Source: Platerodrilus igneus
Taxonomy: Eukaryota; Arthropoda; Insecta; Coleoptera; Lycidae
NCBI GenBank assembly: GCA_036346225.1
Contig: JARFIW010001257.1
Coordinates: 588,001 to 652,000 of the forward strand
DNA length: 64,000 nucleotides
Direction of reading: 5' to 3'
Under the pieces are notes generated by a model that was given only the letters and a program-made list of their open reading frames with translations, had not been told where the DNA came from and did no database searches. Shown in pieces: positions 31,443 through 41,327 of the stretch; within the stretch, counting starts at the first letter, position 1; each line of letters opens with the position of its first letter. Both the position numbers and the translations under genes were made by a program.

Positions 31443-34343
31443 CTAACGACTAAAAATCCAACGGTTTGTTATAACTTTGCAGTCTGTCGGTCGCATTACA
31501 ATTTCCCATGCATTTCTCTCTTGTAGTGTGTTTAGTTCATCATCTATCGCCTCTATCCATTTGTCTTTTTCGATCGAGTTTACAGCTTCTTCATATGAAC
31601 TCGGAATTTCAATGAGACCAGCAAACAAATAATCATTTCCCATAAATTGAGCCTCAAGCTCATTCTCTGGCGAATCATTTTTCGCATTATATTCCCCAGC
31701 ATGAGGAGTGACGTTAATGATTCCAGAAGTCTGATCAATAGCCTGACCACGAGAAATCCTAAAGTCAAATAAAGCTTCATCAAATTCTACTTTCTCAATT
31801 TTACAAAATTCTCTAACGTCTCCCATTGATCTAAGTTTAGATGAGCCCTTGTAGCTGTAGTAAATATCTTGTTGACCCACAGACTTTCCAGATTGTCTAG
31901 TTGAAATGGTTCTAACCCAACCAGATGCAACATTTGACATTCCCCCTGCCTCAGAACTACTGTCTGGGCTCTTTCTGTCTTGGATAACATTTTCTGGTAA
32001 AGGAATATTTTGATCTTTAAATTCCTCATCACCCCAACTATTAACAGACATAGGGTCAAATGTATCATTGGAAAATTGTTTAAAATACTCAAAACCAAGT
32101 CTTGACTCATCAATCTTTACATGTTTTGTTTCTAGAATGGTCTTTGTTTCAGGATCGTAAATCCTAAAGCCACGAGTACTAATCGCGTATCCCACCATAA
32201 TGCCGGTTTTTGCCCTGTTTTGAAATTTATTTCTACGCTGCTTTGGTATATGATAAAAAGCCAGCGCCCCAAAACGTTTCAAATAATTGATACTGGGCTT
32301 GTGTCCATGCCACAACTCAGACGGAGTTTTGTTATTTAATGCAGTGTGAATTGTTCTATTTCGAATATATACAATGGTAAACAATGCTTCTACCCACAAT
32401 ACCTGAGGGAGTTTTGAATCTATTAACAATGCCCTCACACCATCAAGTAAATCTCGATGTGGACGCTCTACAACCCCATTTTGTTGAGGTGTATATGTCG
32501 ATGTCCTACGATGTTGAATACCAGATTCTTCCAATAATCTTTCGAGATCAATGTTACAAAATTCTAATCCATTATCTGTTTGGACTTTTACTATTTCGGA
32601 TTGAAACAATACTTCCAATTTCGATTTTAACTGTAAAAATGCTTCACAAACTTGCGTTTTGTCTTTTAAGGGTACTACAATCATGTATCGACTATAATCA
32701 TCTACGACGGTTAGAAAATAACGCGTCCCACCCAATGATTGAACAGGTGCTGGTCCCCAAAGATCCATATATAATAGTTCCATCGGGAATTTAGATTTGC
32801 CACTACTGTATATGCGTCTCGAAGGCTGCATAGTGCTTTTGGCTAAACAACAGCTCTCACATTTTTCTACATCGTCAACTAACGAAATAGTTCCTCTCAC
32901 AGCATCTGATTTAAACAAATTTTTGACTGAATTTGGAGCAATATGGCCCAACCTACGGTGCCATAACATGAGTGAATTTTTCTTGTATTTCACGTTCAAA
33001 CTAACATCAGAGTTACATTTAATATCATGACAATTATTTTCTACCCTGGATACAGCATTTGAACAGGAAATGTTAGCCTCATTAATAGATTTATTAACGA
33101 TTTTGCCATTTTTGCTTTTATCAGATACCAAACAAAACAATCTATTTTCTGACAGTAAACTAACACTATTACCATCTTTATCAGATAAAACCATCGAATG
33201 GTCTTTAAAAGTAACCTTAAAACCACTTTCTATTAATACAAATATAGATATTAAATTTCTACATAAACCAGGTATGTGATAAACATTATATAATTCAAGC
33301 GTACAGTTTTTACCTTGATCAGTACATATCAATAGCGAAACTGAACCTTTACCTACTGCATACATGTTGCCACTACCTTGAGCTACAGATATGGGTTGAA
33401 TTTTCGAATATTTGCTAAAAGATGCCCTATCTAAACAAAAATGATGCGTAGCTCCACTATCTAGTACCCAATTGCACTCTTTTTGTTCAGGACTGTTTAT
33501 TAAACCTATTAATAAACAACTAAAATGGAAAGTCGCTCCTGATTTATCATCATTACGATCAGTGTTTCCATCATATTTTCTATTTTTTTCAATTTGGCTC
33601 TTTTTATTATAATTAGCATTTAATTTAGTACGACATTGATTTCTATAGTGTCCTAAACGACCGCATCTATAACATTTGCCATTGTTTATCTTCTTAGTAA
33701 CATTTAATGTAGATATTGCACTAGGTTTTGTAACTTCAGTTAACTTATTATCATTTTTAACATTTAAACGATTTTCTTCTATCAACAAGCGTTCTTTAAC
33801 TAATTTAGTTGTTAAAGTATTTGGCGGAATTTGACATATTGACTGAGATATAATATCATACAAATCCCCTAAACCTAGGAGCATAACAATAGCTACTAAA
33901 CGATCTGAGACCTTTTCTTCTAAGCGTTCAAGTTCACTTACTATACGTAACACTCGTGATATGTAGACACCCATAGATTCTGTGTCATATTTCTTCACTG
34001 TGAATAAATCTCGATAAATACCTGCAACTCTTAATGATGAAGTTGGCTCGAACTCATTTTGTAAAATGGTCCAGGCGTCAAATGGGTCTTCCACGTTGTT
34101 AAGAAGAGGTTGAATTTCCTCCTCTAACGTTAAATAAATGGTGCTAAGTGCACGGCCCCGCCTTATCTCAAATTCATCTTTTTCTTTAGAAGTAGATGAG
34201 TCACCAATTGCAGGTTGCTTTTTTTCAATGAATTTGTATATGCCCCTGTCTCGCAACAGCATAGTACAGTTTACTTTCCAAGCAGTATAATTAGAATTAT
34301 TCAGCTTTTTGAAGCTCATTGCAGCTTCCTTATGAGAATCCAT
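31443..34343 (-). CDS. Copia-1 gag-protease-integrase polyprotein
   Basis: 966 codons from MDSHKEAAMSFKKLN. Domains: Copia-type gag (LNNSNYTAWKVNCTMLL, residues about 10-190), one CCHC knuckle (CYRCGRLGHYRNQC, about 224), protease (VLDSGATHHFC, about 293), integrase zinc motif (HRRLGHIAPNSV and CESCCLAKS), the integrase core with MDLWGPAP, VQTDNGLEFC and QQNGVVERPH giving D, D and E, then LWHGHKPSINYLKRFG. The C-terminus enters the RT N-terminal part (EAIDDELNTLQERNAWEIV) and stops at an in-frame TAG. This makes particles, processes the polyprotein and integrates the copy. Confidence 0.92.
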   Translation of the reverse strand: MDSHKEAAMSFKKLNNSNYTAWKVNCTMLLRDRGIYKFIEKKQPAIGDSSTSKEKDEFEIRRGRALSTIYLTLEEEIQPLLNNVEDPFDAWTILQNEFEPTSSLRVAGIYRDLFTVKKYDTESMGVYISRVLRIVSELERLEEKVSDRLVAIVMLLGLGDLYDIISQSICQIPPNTLTTKLVKERLLIEENRLNVKNDNKLTEVTKPSAISTLNVTKKINNGKCYRCGRLGHYRNQCRTKLNANYNKKSQIEKNRKYDGNTDRNDDKSGATFHFSCLLIGLINSPEQKECNWVLDSGATHHFCLDRASFSKYSKIQPISVAQGSGNMYAVGKGSVSLLICTDQGKNCTLELYNVYHIPGLCRNLISIFVLIESGFKVTFKDHSMVLSDKDGNSVSLLSENRLFCLVSDKSKNGKIVNKSINEANISCSNAVSRVENNCHDIKCNSDVSLNVKYKKNSLMLWHRRLGHIAPNSVKNLFKSDAVRGTISLVDDVEKCESCCLAKSTMQPSRRIYSSGKSKFPMELLYMDLWGPAPVQSLGGTRYFLTVVDDYSRYMIVVPLKDKTQVCEAFLQLKSKLEVLFQSEIVKVQTDNGLEFCNIDLERLLEESGIQHRRTSTYTPQQNGVVERPHRDLLDGVRALLIDSKLPQVLWVEALFTIVYIRNRTIHTALNNKTPSELWHGHKPSINYLKRFGALAFYHIPKQRRNKFQNRAKTGIMVGYAISTRGFRIYDPETKTILETKHVKIDESRLGFEYFKQFSNDTFDPMSVNSWGDEEFKDQNIPLPENVIQDRKSPDSSSEAGGMSNVASGWVRTISTRQSGKSVGQQDIYYSYKGSSKLRSMGDVREFCKIEKVEFDEALFDFRISRGQAIDQTSGIINVTPHAGEYNAKNDSPENELEAQFMGNDYLFAGLIEIPSSYEEAVNSIEKDKWIEAIDDELNTLQERNAWEIVMRPTDCKVITNRWIFSR

Positions 34344-34568
34344 AGCATGAAATAGTAGTGCTTTAGTATGAGAATTTTTATTGAGGTACTTACATGTATT
34401 GCCCCTTTATTAAAAGTCAAGGGGCTAAACAATAAATATAACTTTCTGTTAAATTTGTAAATTCCAATTGCCAGATGGTCCTCTATTCCATGTGCAACTT
34501 CTTATCATTTTCAAATTTTTCCACAATTATGTTTTTGGTTGGTTTAATTTTCAATCTATTTTATTTTT

Positions 34569-34579
34569 CTCTGCTACCA
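34569..34579 (-). promoter_or_regulatory. Copia-1 primer-binding site, initiator tRNA-Met 3' end
   Basis: TGGTAGCAGAG on the minus strand, starting two bases from the 5' LTR, is the exact complement of the insect initiator tRNA-Met 3' end (CTCTGCTACCA). Confidence 0.85.
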
Positions 34580-34581
34580 CT

Positions 34582-34850
34582 TGTTAATTAAATAACAAAC
34601 CAAAATAAACCAACTTAGTAAATATATTATCAAAACAGACATAATTATAATTGTTCAACATCGCAAAAACACCAGGCCTCCGAATCGACCATCTTGACAT
34701 GCCCATCTTAACTACCAATCACAATATTCCACAACTATAGGATGAATGCTATTGGCCAATAAAGTGCGCCAAAGTTTAAATTCAAATTATAAACTGATTT
34801 ATAATTCTAACTGTGAGAACGAGAATAATACATTAAATAATTACTTAACA
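34582..34850 (-). repeat. Copia-1 5' LTR
   Basis: Same 269 bp as the 3' LTR, with A/G differences near 34662 and 34688. The target copy CGAAC follows at 34851. Confidence 0.93.
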
Positions 34851-34855
34851 CGAAC

Positions 34856-35560
34856 ATATACTCCGATCAGGGCCGAAATTTCCGTGGGGCGGCTAGAGAC
34901 ATGTTAGAAATATATAAACATTTTGATCAAGCTAACCCCGTCATTACGCACTACTTATCCTCTAGGGGTATTGATTGGTGTTTCAACCCTCCCTATGCAC
35001 CCCATTTTGGGGGGCTTTGGGAAGCCGGCGTCAAAAGTGCTAAATTTCCCTTTGAATCGAATAGTGGGTAGAACGACACTTTCTCTGGAGGAATTTAGCA
35101 CAGTTGTGACCCGCATAGAAGGAATCTTAAATTCCCGTCCATTTTGCGCACTTACAACGTCACCTAACGAAGGCACGGATGCCTTGACTCCGGGCCATTT
35201 TCTAACTGGTGGGCCTTTAATTACGCGGTGTGAAGTGGACCTACAAAAAGTTCCTGCGAATCGGCTTAGTCGTTGGCAAATGTCCCAACAACTTGTACAG
35301 AGCTTTTGGAAGTGCTGGTCCATAGGCTACTTGCACAGCTTACAGCAAAGGCCTAAGTGGAACACCCTTCCAAAACCATAGAAGAAGGATCTAGTACTTT
35401 TTACTCCCGATTCACCCCGGCGTATTGGCCTTTGGCGAGAGTGGCGAAGCTTTACCGGGTAAAGATGGTGTAACAAGAGTTGTAAAGCTAAAACACCCAC
35501 AGGCGAAGCGGTCCGCCCAATTAACAAGGTGGTACCACTTCCTCCACCATAAGTAATTCA
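34856..35560 (+). pseudogene. BEL-3 integrase C-terminal half and DUF5641-like domain
   Basis: Resumes right of Copia-1 with YSDQGRNFRGAA (second catalytic Asp) and, after LSSRGIDWCFNPPYAPHFGG (20 residues), WEAGVKS with the catalytic Glu. A shift near 35030 brings in the 34923-35381 frame: LEEFSTVVTRIEGILNSRPF, DALTPGHFLTGGPL, NRLSRWQMSQQLVQSF and IGYLHSLQQRPKW. The rest (35382-35560) is in other frames (GEWRSFTG- and VVKLKHPQAKRSAQ-like) and ends before a purine-rich GGGTGGGGGGTA tract at the 3' LTR. Confidence 0.85.
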
Positions 35561-35760
35561 GCATTCTAACATGCAATTTTATTTTTTCTTCTTTCTCTAC
35601 AAATTATGTTTTATTTTATATTTTAATGCAGGAAGCAAAAATGCAGAGTACTCGATTAATTTATACATACTTAAACATTTTTTTTTAAATTTCTATTTTC
35701 ATTTTTTCTCCCATTCATTTCACGGTATACAACAAAATTTACCATTTTGGGTGGGGGGTA
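35561..35760 (+). other. BEL-3 3' untranslated region and polypurine tract
   Basis: T-rich sequence with no gene, ending in a G-rich tract (GGGTGGGGGGTA, about 35749-35760) that abuts the 3' LTR and would prime plus-strand synthesis. Confidence 0.7.
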
Positions 35761-36168
35761 TGTTAAAACTTCATACAGTTGGAGGTCAGCGATTGACAGT
35801 ATAGATGGCCTTATCGTACATTGTTGTTGTGCTACACATATGGCGGAGCGATAAAGCCTTTTCGCTTCACCAACAACACACTCTCGTATCGTTTCACCGA
35901 CTCAACACCTAATAAATATATTCGCGAGTGCATAAGTGCTGCTGCCCGACCAAGTTGCATCGACCGGTAAACAACACCTATCTTCGCGGGAGTAAATTGG
36001 TGAACAACATTGCAAGCTAAGCAAAGCATTAATTACGGTTTGACCTATGTTACTGTTTTTCGCACTTTACCTCCAATTGCATACAATTACAGTCCATTTG
36101 CTAAGCTTTACGCTTTGGGAAACGTTCTGGAGCTGTCCCGATTTATACACTCCAACGTGTACCACACA
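35761..36168 (+). repeat. BEL-3 3' LTR
   Basis: 408 bp; one difference from the 5' LTR (T for C near 35922). It ends ACACA, followed by ACATG (36169-36173). Confidence 0.95.
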
Positions 36169-36173
36169 ACATG

Positions 36174-36289
36174 TTTTAAATCCAACACCCAAAATTGTTG
36201 AGAAATCAAATAACCTAAAGTTTGAGGACCTGGATGTAGATATTTACGGTGTGTATATTCTACAATCAACTCACTGAGTCTATGATCTC
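36174..36289 (-). pseudogene. BEL-2 integrase zinc-binding segment
   Basis: A 116-bp piece of BEL-2 trapped between BEL-3 and Copia-2. On the minus strand it reads DHRLSELIVEYTH, RKYLHPGPQTLGY and QFWVLDLKH, the His-rich part of the HHCC zinc finger. The matching cysteines (KCVQC) lie beyond BEL-3 at about 24220, and the preceding part beyond Copia-2 at 41328. Confidence 0.88.
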
Positions 36290-36520
36290 TGTGAATAAAA
36301 ATTAGCAGAGTCTTTTCTTGTAGAAGTGCTATCAAATAAAAGACGGTCTAGAATTATTATAACTGTTATAATTGACGATAAATATAGCATTACAATTACA
36401 CACACGTTACCCCGATACATCATCGGCCGCCATATCAACACCTATATCATCTCACTCCCCCTAGCGGTAATACCGGAAAACTAACTTATTTAAACTTAAG
36501 TATATTACAAATACTTCACA
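36290..36520 (-). repeat. Copia-2 3' LTR and purine tract
   Basis: TGTGAATAAAAATTAGC to ATACTTCACA on the plus strand. The adjacent 36521-36533 reads TAGGGGAGAAAT on the minus strand, a polypurine tract. Confidence 0.93.
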
Positions 36521-37597
36521 ATTTCTCCCCTATTTGGAACATTCTTAAACTTAAAAATATAATCTACGAAAAACAACAATTTCGTTCGTAGCAAGGGTTT
36601 TGTTAATAAATCTGCTATGTTACATTTTGTGTTGACGTAATCAAGTGTTAAAGAACCATTACACAGTAGCTCTCTAATAGTGTGATATTTAACATCAATG
36701 TGCTTGGTACGGTTGTTAATAACAGAACCTTTGGAAAAACAAATAGCTGACTGGTTGTCGCACAACACTAATGGTTTGATGTTAACGAAAGAAAACCTTT
36801 ACATTCAGATAATATCTTTGAAATCCATGAAATTTCAACACATGCAGCATCCAGTGCCACATATTCAGCCTCCATGGCGCTTCTGGATATGCATTTCTGT
36901 ATACAGCAACGCCATCCTAAAAACACCCCATCTAAAGACCAAATGAACCCACTGATAGATCTTCGTGAATCCAAAGCAGATGCCCAAGAAGCATCAGTAT
37001 ATATTACCAAATTCGAAGAGGTATCACATGACAAATTAATCACATAATGACAGGTAGTGGCAACATACTTAAGTATACGTATTAAGCAATTAAAATGTTC
37101 TTTTGTTGCCTTTGACGAAAATTGAGACAGATAAATTACAGAGAACATAATATCTGGTCGGGTTCGATTCGCTAAAAACAATAATGAGCCGAGTAATTCT
37201 CTAAACGGCACCTCTTCAGGTTCTAAACAACCAACTTTCGTTATAAAAGCTATATCCATAGGAGTGTAAACTGGAATTAATATATTTATTTGAAAACGTT
37301 TTATCAGGGTTGAGATATATTTCCTTTGATGTATACAATAACCATTCTCTCTGTGTTCAAACTCAACTCCAAGAAATGTTCTGATAGGTCCTAGATCTAC
37401 AATTTCACAGTGTTTGTTTAAATAATTAAAATGCTATTTAACAAGAGCTCATTGGGACAAAAGATAGCAATGTCGACATATAATAGTATCACACATTCAT
37501 TATTTAAACGAAAATACACGAACAATACTGTGAGACAAGAAAACCTTTTGTTTCAAAATATCAGAAATATGGTAATACCAATTTCTTCCCGATTGCT
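36505..37597 (-). pseudogene. Copia-2 reverse transcriptase end and RNase H
   Basis: After the 37598 break the minus strand continues with KSLYGLKQSGRNWYYHI, shifts near 37500, and shows VILLYVDIAIFCP at about 37490-37450, where the RT catalytic box reads YVDI instead of YVDD. 37259-36768 carries ELLGSLLFLANRTRPDIMFSV, YTDASWASALDSRRSISGF and CISRSAMEAEYVALDAAC. 36768-36505 carries LCDNQSAICFSKGS, RTKHIDVKYHTIR and CNIADLLTKPL. Frameshifts separate the parts. RT could not be active as read. Confidence 0.85.
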
Positions 37598-38983
37598 TCA
37601 GCCCATATAGCGATTTTCTAAGTCGAAGAACATACGGTGATTGATTAAAATTTTCATACCCATAGGCATCTCCATATAAATTTCCTCATCCAAATTGCTA
37701 TAAAGGAATGCTCGTTTCACATCCCAATGTGCATGTATCCAATCTTCTTGAACTACAAGTAGAACAAAAAATAATTTTACTAAATTAAATTCAATGACCG
37801 GTGCAAACGTAGTAAAGTAGTCAACTCCACAGGTTTGCTTGAAGCAATGAGCTACTAGGCGAGCTTTAAATTGTTGGACTGTGCCATCAATATTTGTTTT
37901 CACACTGTAAACCCATCTACACGTAATTACTTTTTGGTTTTGTGGTCTTGGGACAACTTCCCATACACCTCGTTCTTCATTGGTTACAATTTCGTCTTTC
38001 ATCGCCTTTTCCCACTCGTTTTTATAATCTGACTTTAATGCATCATCATAAGAATTTGGTACTTGTACAAAACAGGCTAACATTGGTTCTGAATCACTAC
38101 ACTCCATAATTTTAGCTACCCCTTTTTTAGAGGGATCGCGAAAATCAAAATCTTCAGGACTGTATTCCAAACCATGTCCTGAACAAAGTCTTTGTACATC
38201 ATTCTTAGAGCGGCATTTTTCTTCACCATACCAGTAATAAACGTCAACTCGATTTCCGTCTTTTCTTGGAACTTCTTGTCGAATCCATGGTAACAAATCT
38301 TTTGCATCAGTATCAGGTGCATTATCATTCTTTAACCCTGCATCCTGATTTGATGAAACACCAGAATTATCCTCATTCTTTGCAATTGAATCGCTTGAAT
38401 TTGTATCAATATCATTTATATCGCCTGATTCAATAAGTGGAGTTATAATCTTACCTGACTTACTAAATCCCATTACTGATTCGTCTACCTTAATATGTTT
38501 AAGCTCTATCACCTTATTGCGAATTGGATCAAAAACCCTATAGCCGCGAGTAAACGTGGCATAACCTATGAATATACACTTTCTTGATTTGGGTTCAAGT
38601 TTGCTCCTATAACGCTTAGAAATATGTATAAAAGCCAGTGATCCAAAAATTTTGAAATACGAAATATTAGCCTTTCTCCCAGTCCACAATTCATACAGCG
38701 TTGCATGTAAATTGGTAGCGTGTGGAACACGATTTTTGGTGTGTGTATAATACTGGAGAGCCTCGCCCCAAAATTTCGCATGCAAGTTAGATGAGATTAG
38801 CAATGTTCGAACTGCATCTACTGCATCATAATTAACTTTTTCTGCTACTCCGTTTTGTTGTGGTGAATATACACTCGTTAATTGATGATTTATTCCAACA
38901 GTTTCAAAGTATTCATCCATTTCTTGTGAGCAAAACTCCATACCATTGTCGGAGCGAATCGCAACTACTTTCAGATTTAACAT
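37598..38983 (-). pseudogene. Copia-2 integrase core and N-terminal RT
   Basis: 461 codons. It begins inside the integrase core with VVAIRSDNGMEFCSQEMDEY (second Asp), QQNGVAEKVN (Glu) and ELWTGRKANISYFKIFGSL. A long Asp/Ser-rich linker (DTNSSDSIAKNEDNSG) follows, then the RT start (WEKAMKDEIVTNEERGVWEV, TCRWVYSVKTNIDG, ARLVAHCFKQTCGVDYF, HAHWDVKRAFLYSNLDEEI with the first RT Asp). It breaks at 37598 in the LYGLKQ region. The integrase first Asp and zinc finger lie in shifted frames at 39000-39260. Confidence 0.88.
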
Positions 38984-39259
38984 TCGCTCTGCTCGAGCAA
39001 TAAAATTCTTTATTTGGCCAAATGCATCATTTTTACTTTTGACAGGATAAACTGCAATCCAGCGTGAATAGTCATCAACTATGCATAAAAATATTCAGCA
39101 CCACCTGCACTAACGGTGGGAGCTTTTCCCATAGATCAACGTGTAAAAGTTCAAGTGCCCTTTAGATTGAACACCACTTAAACGCTTAAATGGCTGACGT
39201 TTAAGCTTTCCTCAATGCATGGGTGACATATCACCTCTTCATTGTGAATCTTTTGACAC

Positions 39260-40696
39260 CTAACACGATCCCATTTTTAATTGCCTTAAAATGCCATCAG
39301 AACCTAAGTGTGCACAGCGTCTGTGCCACAGTGAAAGAGAATTAATGTCTAATGAAGCGGTATTAATGCTTGGCTTAGAATTTCTAACAAAAATTGTTTT
39401 CTTACCCCTTACAGTATACAATCGCTTATTTTTGTTAATTCGAATGAATAAAGTATTATTAGGAGCATAAACATCAAGATATTTATCCTTACCAATGAAA
39501 TAAAATCCATTATCAACAACAGAACCAAGACTGATCAAGTTTTTTGACAACTCTGGAACAAAAAACACTTCTTTTAGTTCAACACATGCTTCAGTTCCTT
39601 TATCATTAATTAAGCTAACATGTACTTTACCTACACCTTTAGATTCTAAGACACCTTTGCCCTGCTTGACTTGTTTATTTATCTCCTTAAATTCGACAAA
39701 CAATTCTTTACTATTACAAAAATGGTGTGTCGCACCAGTATCTAAAATAAACTCATAATCTAAACTTTTACCTTCTTCAGTACTATGTAATTCTAAAAAC
39801 CATGACCCTTCTACACAGGTATCTTGTTGCGCCACTAAAGATGCATACATTGCTTTGCGATTACTATTACTAACAGTAACATTATTTGAATGAGACTGTT
39901 TGGAATTGTCCCTATTTAATTTCGGACAGTTTCTTGAAATGTGTCCCAATTCCCTGCACCTATAACACCTAACCTTAGGTTTACGGTTCCATTCTGTGGC
40001 ACCCTTCTTAACTCCAGTCGTAAACGCACCTGAAACATTATCAGTGGATAATTTTGCTACAGTATTTACCAAGCGGCCTTCTTCAGACAATAACGCCTTC
40101 GCCACTGCATCCGAGGTAAACTGATCATCAGGTAGCTGGTACAATTGCTGAACAATTACGTTGTATCGCTCGGGTAGCCCATTAATCATTTTATACGCGA
40201 TGTATAGATCCTTTATATCACACTTCGCATTATTCAACCTTCGTTGTAGGTCCCTCAACTTCGCTAAATATAGAGATATCGATTCATCTTCTAACATCAT
40301 AGCTAGGAAAAATTCAGCCAACAACCTTCCGATTAATGCCTTTGAGGAAGGTTCGAAATTTGCCTCCAATGCGGACCAAACACTTTTTGGGTCAATCAGA
40401 CCGTTAACAATGGGTTTTACTTGGGCACTCAAAGATAAATAAATAGTTGACAATGCCTTGTCCCGTCTTCGCATATAATCATTTTTATCTTTAGTTGTTG
40501 CACTTTCGGGCGGTGGCACTTCCTTATCATCTTCAACGTTAGTAATAAACCCATAAAGGCCATTGGCACGTAATAACATTTCCACGTCAATTTTCCATTC
40601 GCGATAATTTGACGCGCCATTCAATTTATCAAATTCCAGTGCATGTTTATTTTCATGGTATACGTAGGCCATTTCTAACCAAATAAACAATCTCAC
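39260..40696 (-). pseudogene. Copia-2 gag-protease, start of integrase
   Basis: 478 codons; the Met of MAYVYHENKHALEFDKLNG is the likelier start, nine codons in. It has Copia gag (LNGASNYREWKIDVEMLL, ARLS-type linker DKALSTIYLSLSAQVKPI), one CCHC knuckle (CYRCRELGHISRNC), protease (ILDTGATHHFC) and the pre-integrase region (LSLWHRRCAHLGSDGILRQL). The frame then breaks at about 39260. Compared with Copia-1, whose corresponding frame is intact through integrase, this copy is more damaged. Confidence 0.88.
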
Positions 40697-41075
40697 TACC
40701 CAAGAATTTAGTTTTACTTCTAATAATCACGCAATTAACACACGAGTAGCACGAGGTGAATGACATAACCTCTTCGCCAGTATACCGGGAGAATGACATA
40801 ACCTCTTCGCCAGTGAAAAATTGGTCGTTGCTAAAGTGCCGAAAGATCCAAAACTACATATAATGTATGAAAGTTCAATTATTATTAGAAATACAGTACT
40901 AAATTCTTTTTGATATTCACTATTGCATCAAAATTACACGTTTTAAAAATATTTCAAATAACATCTATTCCGAAATTTATTGTCCATTATTATAACATTA
41001 CCGCACTCTACGGCCACGTTTTTACAACACGTATATACTCAAAAAAAACTATCATACTATGCACAATAGAACCGA

Positions 41076-41090
41076 CCTGGGCCCATAACC
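41076..41090 (-). promoter_or_regulatory. Copia-2 primer-binding site, initiator tRNA-Met anticodon region
   Basis: GGTTATGGGCCCAGG on the minus strand follows the 5' LTR. It is the complement of the anticodon stem-loop of insect initiator tRNA-Met (CTGGGCCCATAACC), the half-tRNA priming known from Drosophila copia. Confidence 0.85.
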
Positions 41091-41091
41091 T

Positions 41092-41322
41092 TGTGAATAA
41101 AAATTGGCAGAGTCTTTTCTTGTAGAAGTGCTATCAAATAAAAGACGGTCTAGAATTATTATAACTGTTATAATTGACGATAAATATAGCATTACAATTA
41201 CACACACGTTACCCCGATACATCATCGGCCGCCATATCAACACCTATATCATCTCACTCCCCCTAGCGGTAATACCGGAAAACTAACTTATTTAAACTTA
41301 AGTATATTACAAATACTTCACA
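41092..41322 (-). repeat. Copia-2 5' LTR
   Basis: 231 bp, G for A against the 3' LTR near 41107; followed by the target copy ATCTC. Confidence 0.93.
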
Positions 41323-41327
41323 ATCTC

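Larger units (their letters stand above)
29773..34850 (-). mobile_element. Copia-1: Ty1/copia retrotransposon, minus strand
   Basis: 5078 bp with 269-bp LTRs (34582-34850 and 29773-30041) that differ at two positions, 5-bp target duplication CGAAC, a PBS at 34569-34579 and a purine tract before the 3' LTR. Gag-protease-integrase is one long open frame; RT is reached only after an in-frame TAG, and a frameshift lies between RT and RNase H. It interrupts the BEL-3 integrase between the codons for the first and second catalytic aspartates, antisense to BEL-3. Confidence 0.95.
24256..36168 (+). mobile_element. BEL-3: young BEL/Pao retrotransposon, plus strand, split by Copia-1
   Basis: LTRs 24256-24663 and 35761-36168 are both 408 bp and differ at one position that I can see. 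The duplication ACATG flanks the element. Internal parts are 24664-29772 and 34851-35760, separated by Copia-1. The gag-pol is almost complete: gag, zinc knuckles, protease, RT, RNase H, integrase and C-terminal domain, with frameshifts after RNase H starts (near 28610), after 29118 and within 35050-35400. It sits in the opposite orientation to BEL-2, inside the BEL-2 integrase zinc-binding region. The PBS region is tandemly repeated. Confidence 0.95.
36290..41322 (-). mobile_element. Copia-2: Ty1/copia retrotransposon, minus strand
   Basis: 5033 bp with 231-bp LTRs (41092-41322 and 36290-36520) that differ at one position, and target duplication ATCTC (36285-36289 and 41323-41327). It has a PBS next to the 5' LTR and a purine tract before the 3' LTR. 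It lies in BEL-2, same orientation, between the RNase H/integrase start and the integrase zinc region. Despite the near-identical LTRs, gag-pol is broken in at least four places. It is a different family from Copia-1 by LTR, PBS and protein sequence. Confidence 0.95.

Noticed and set aside
32384..33279. Plus frames of 69-136 codons within Copia-1
   Set aside because: Antisense shadows of the long Copia-1 polyprotein.
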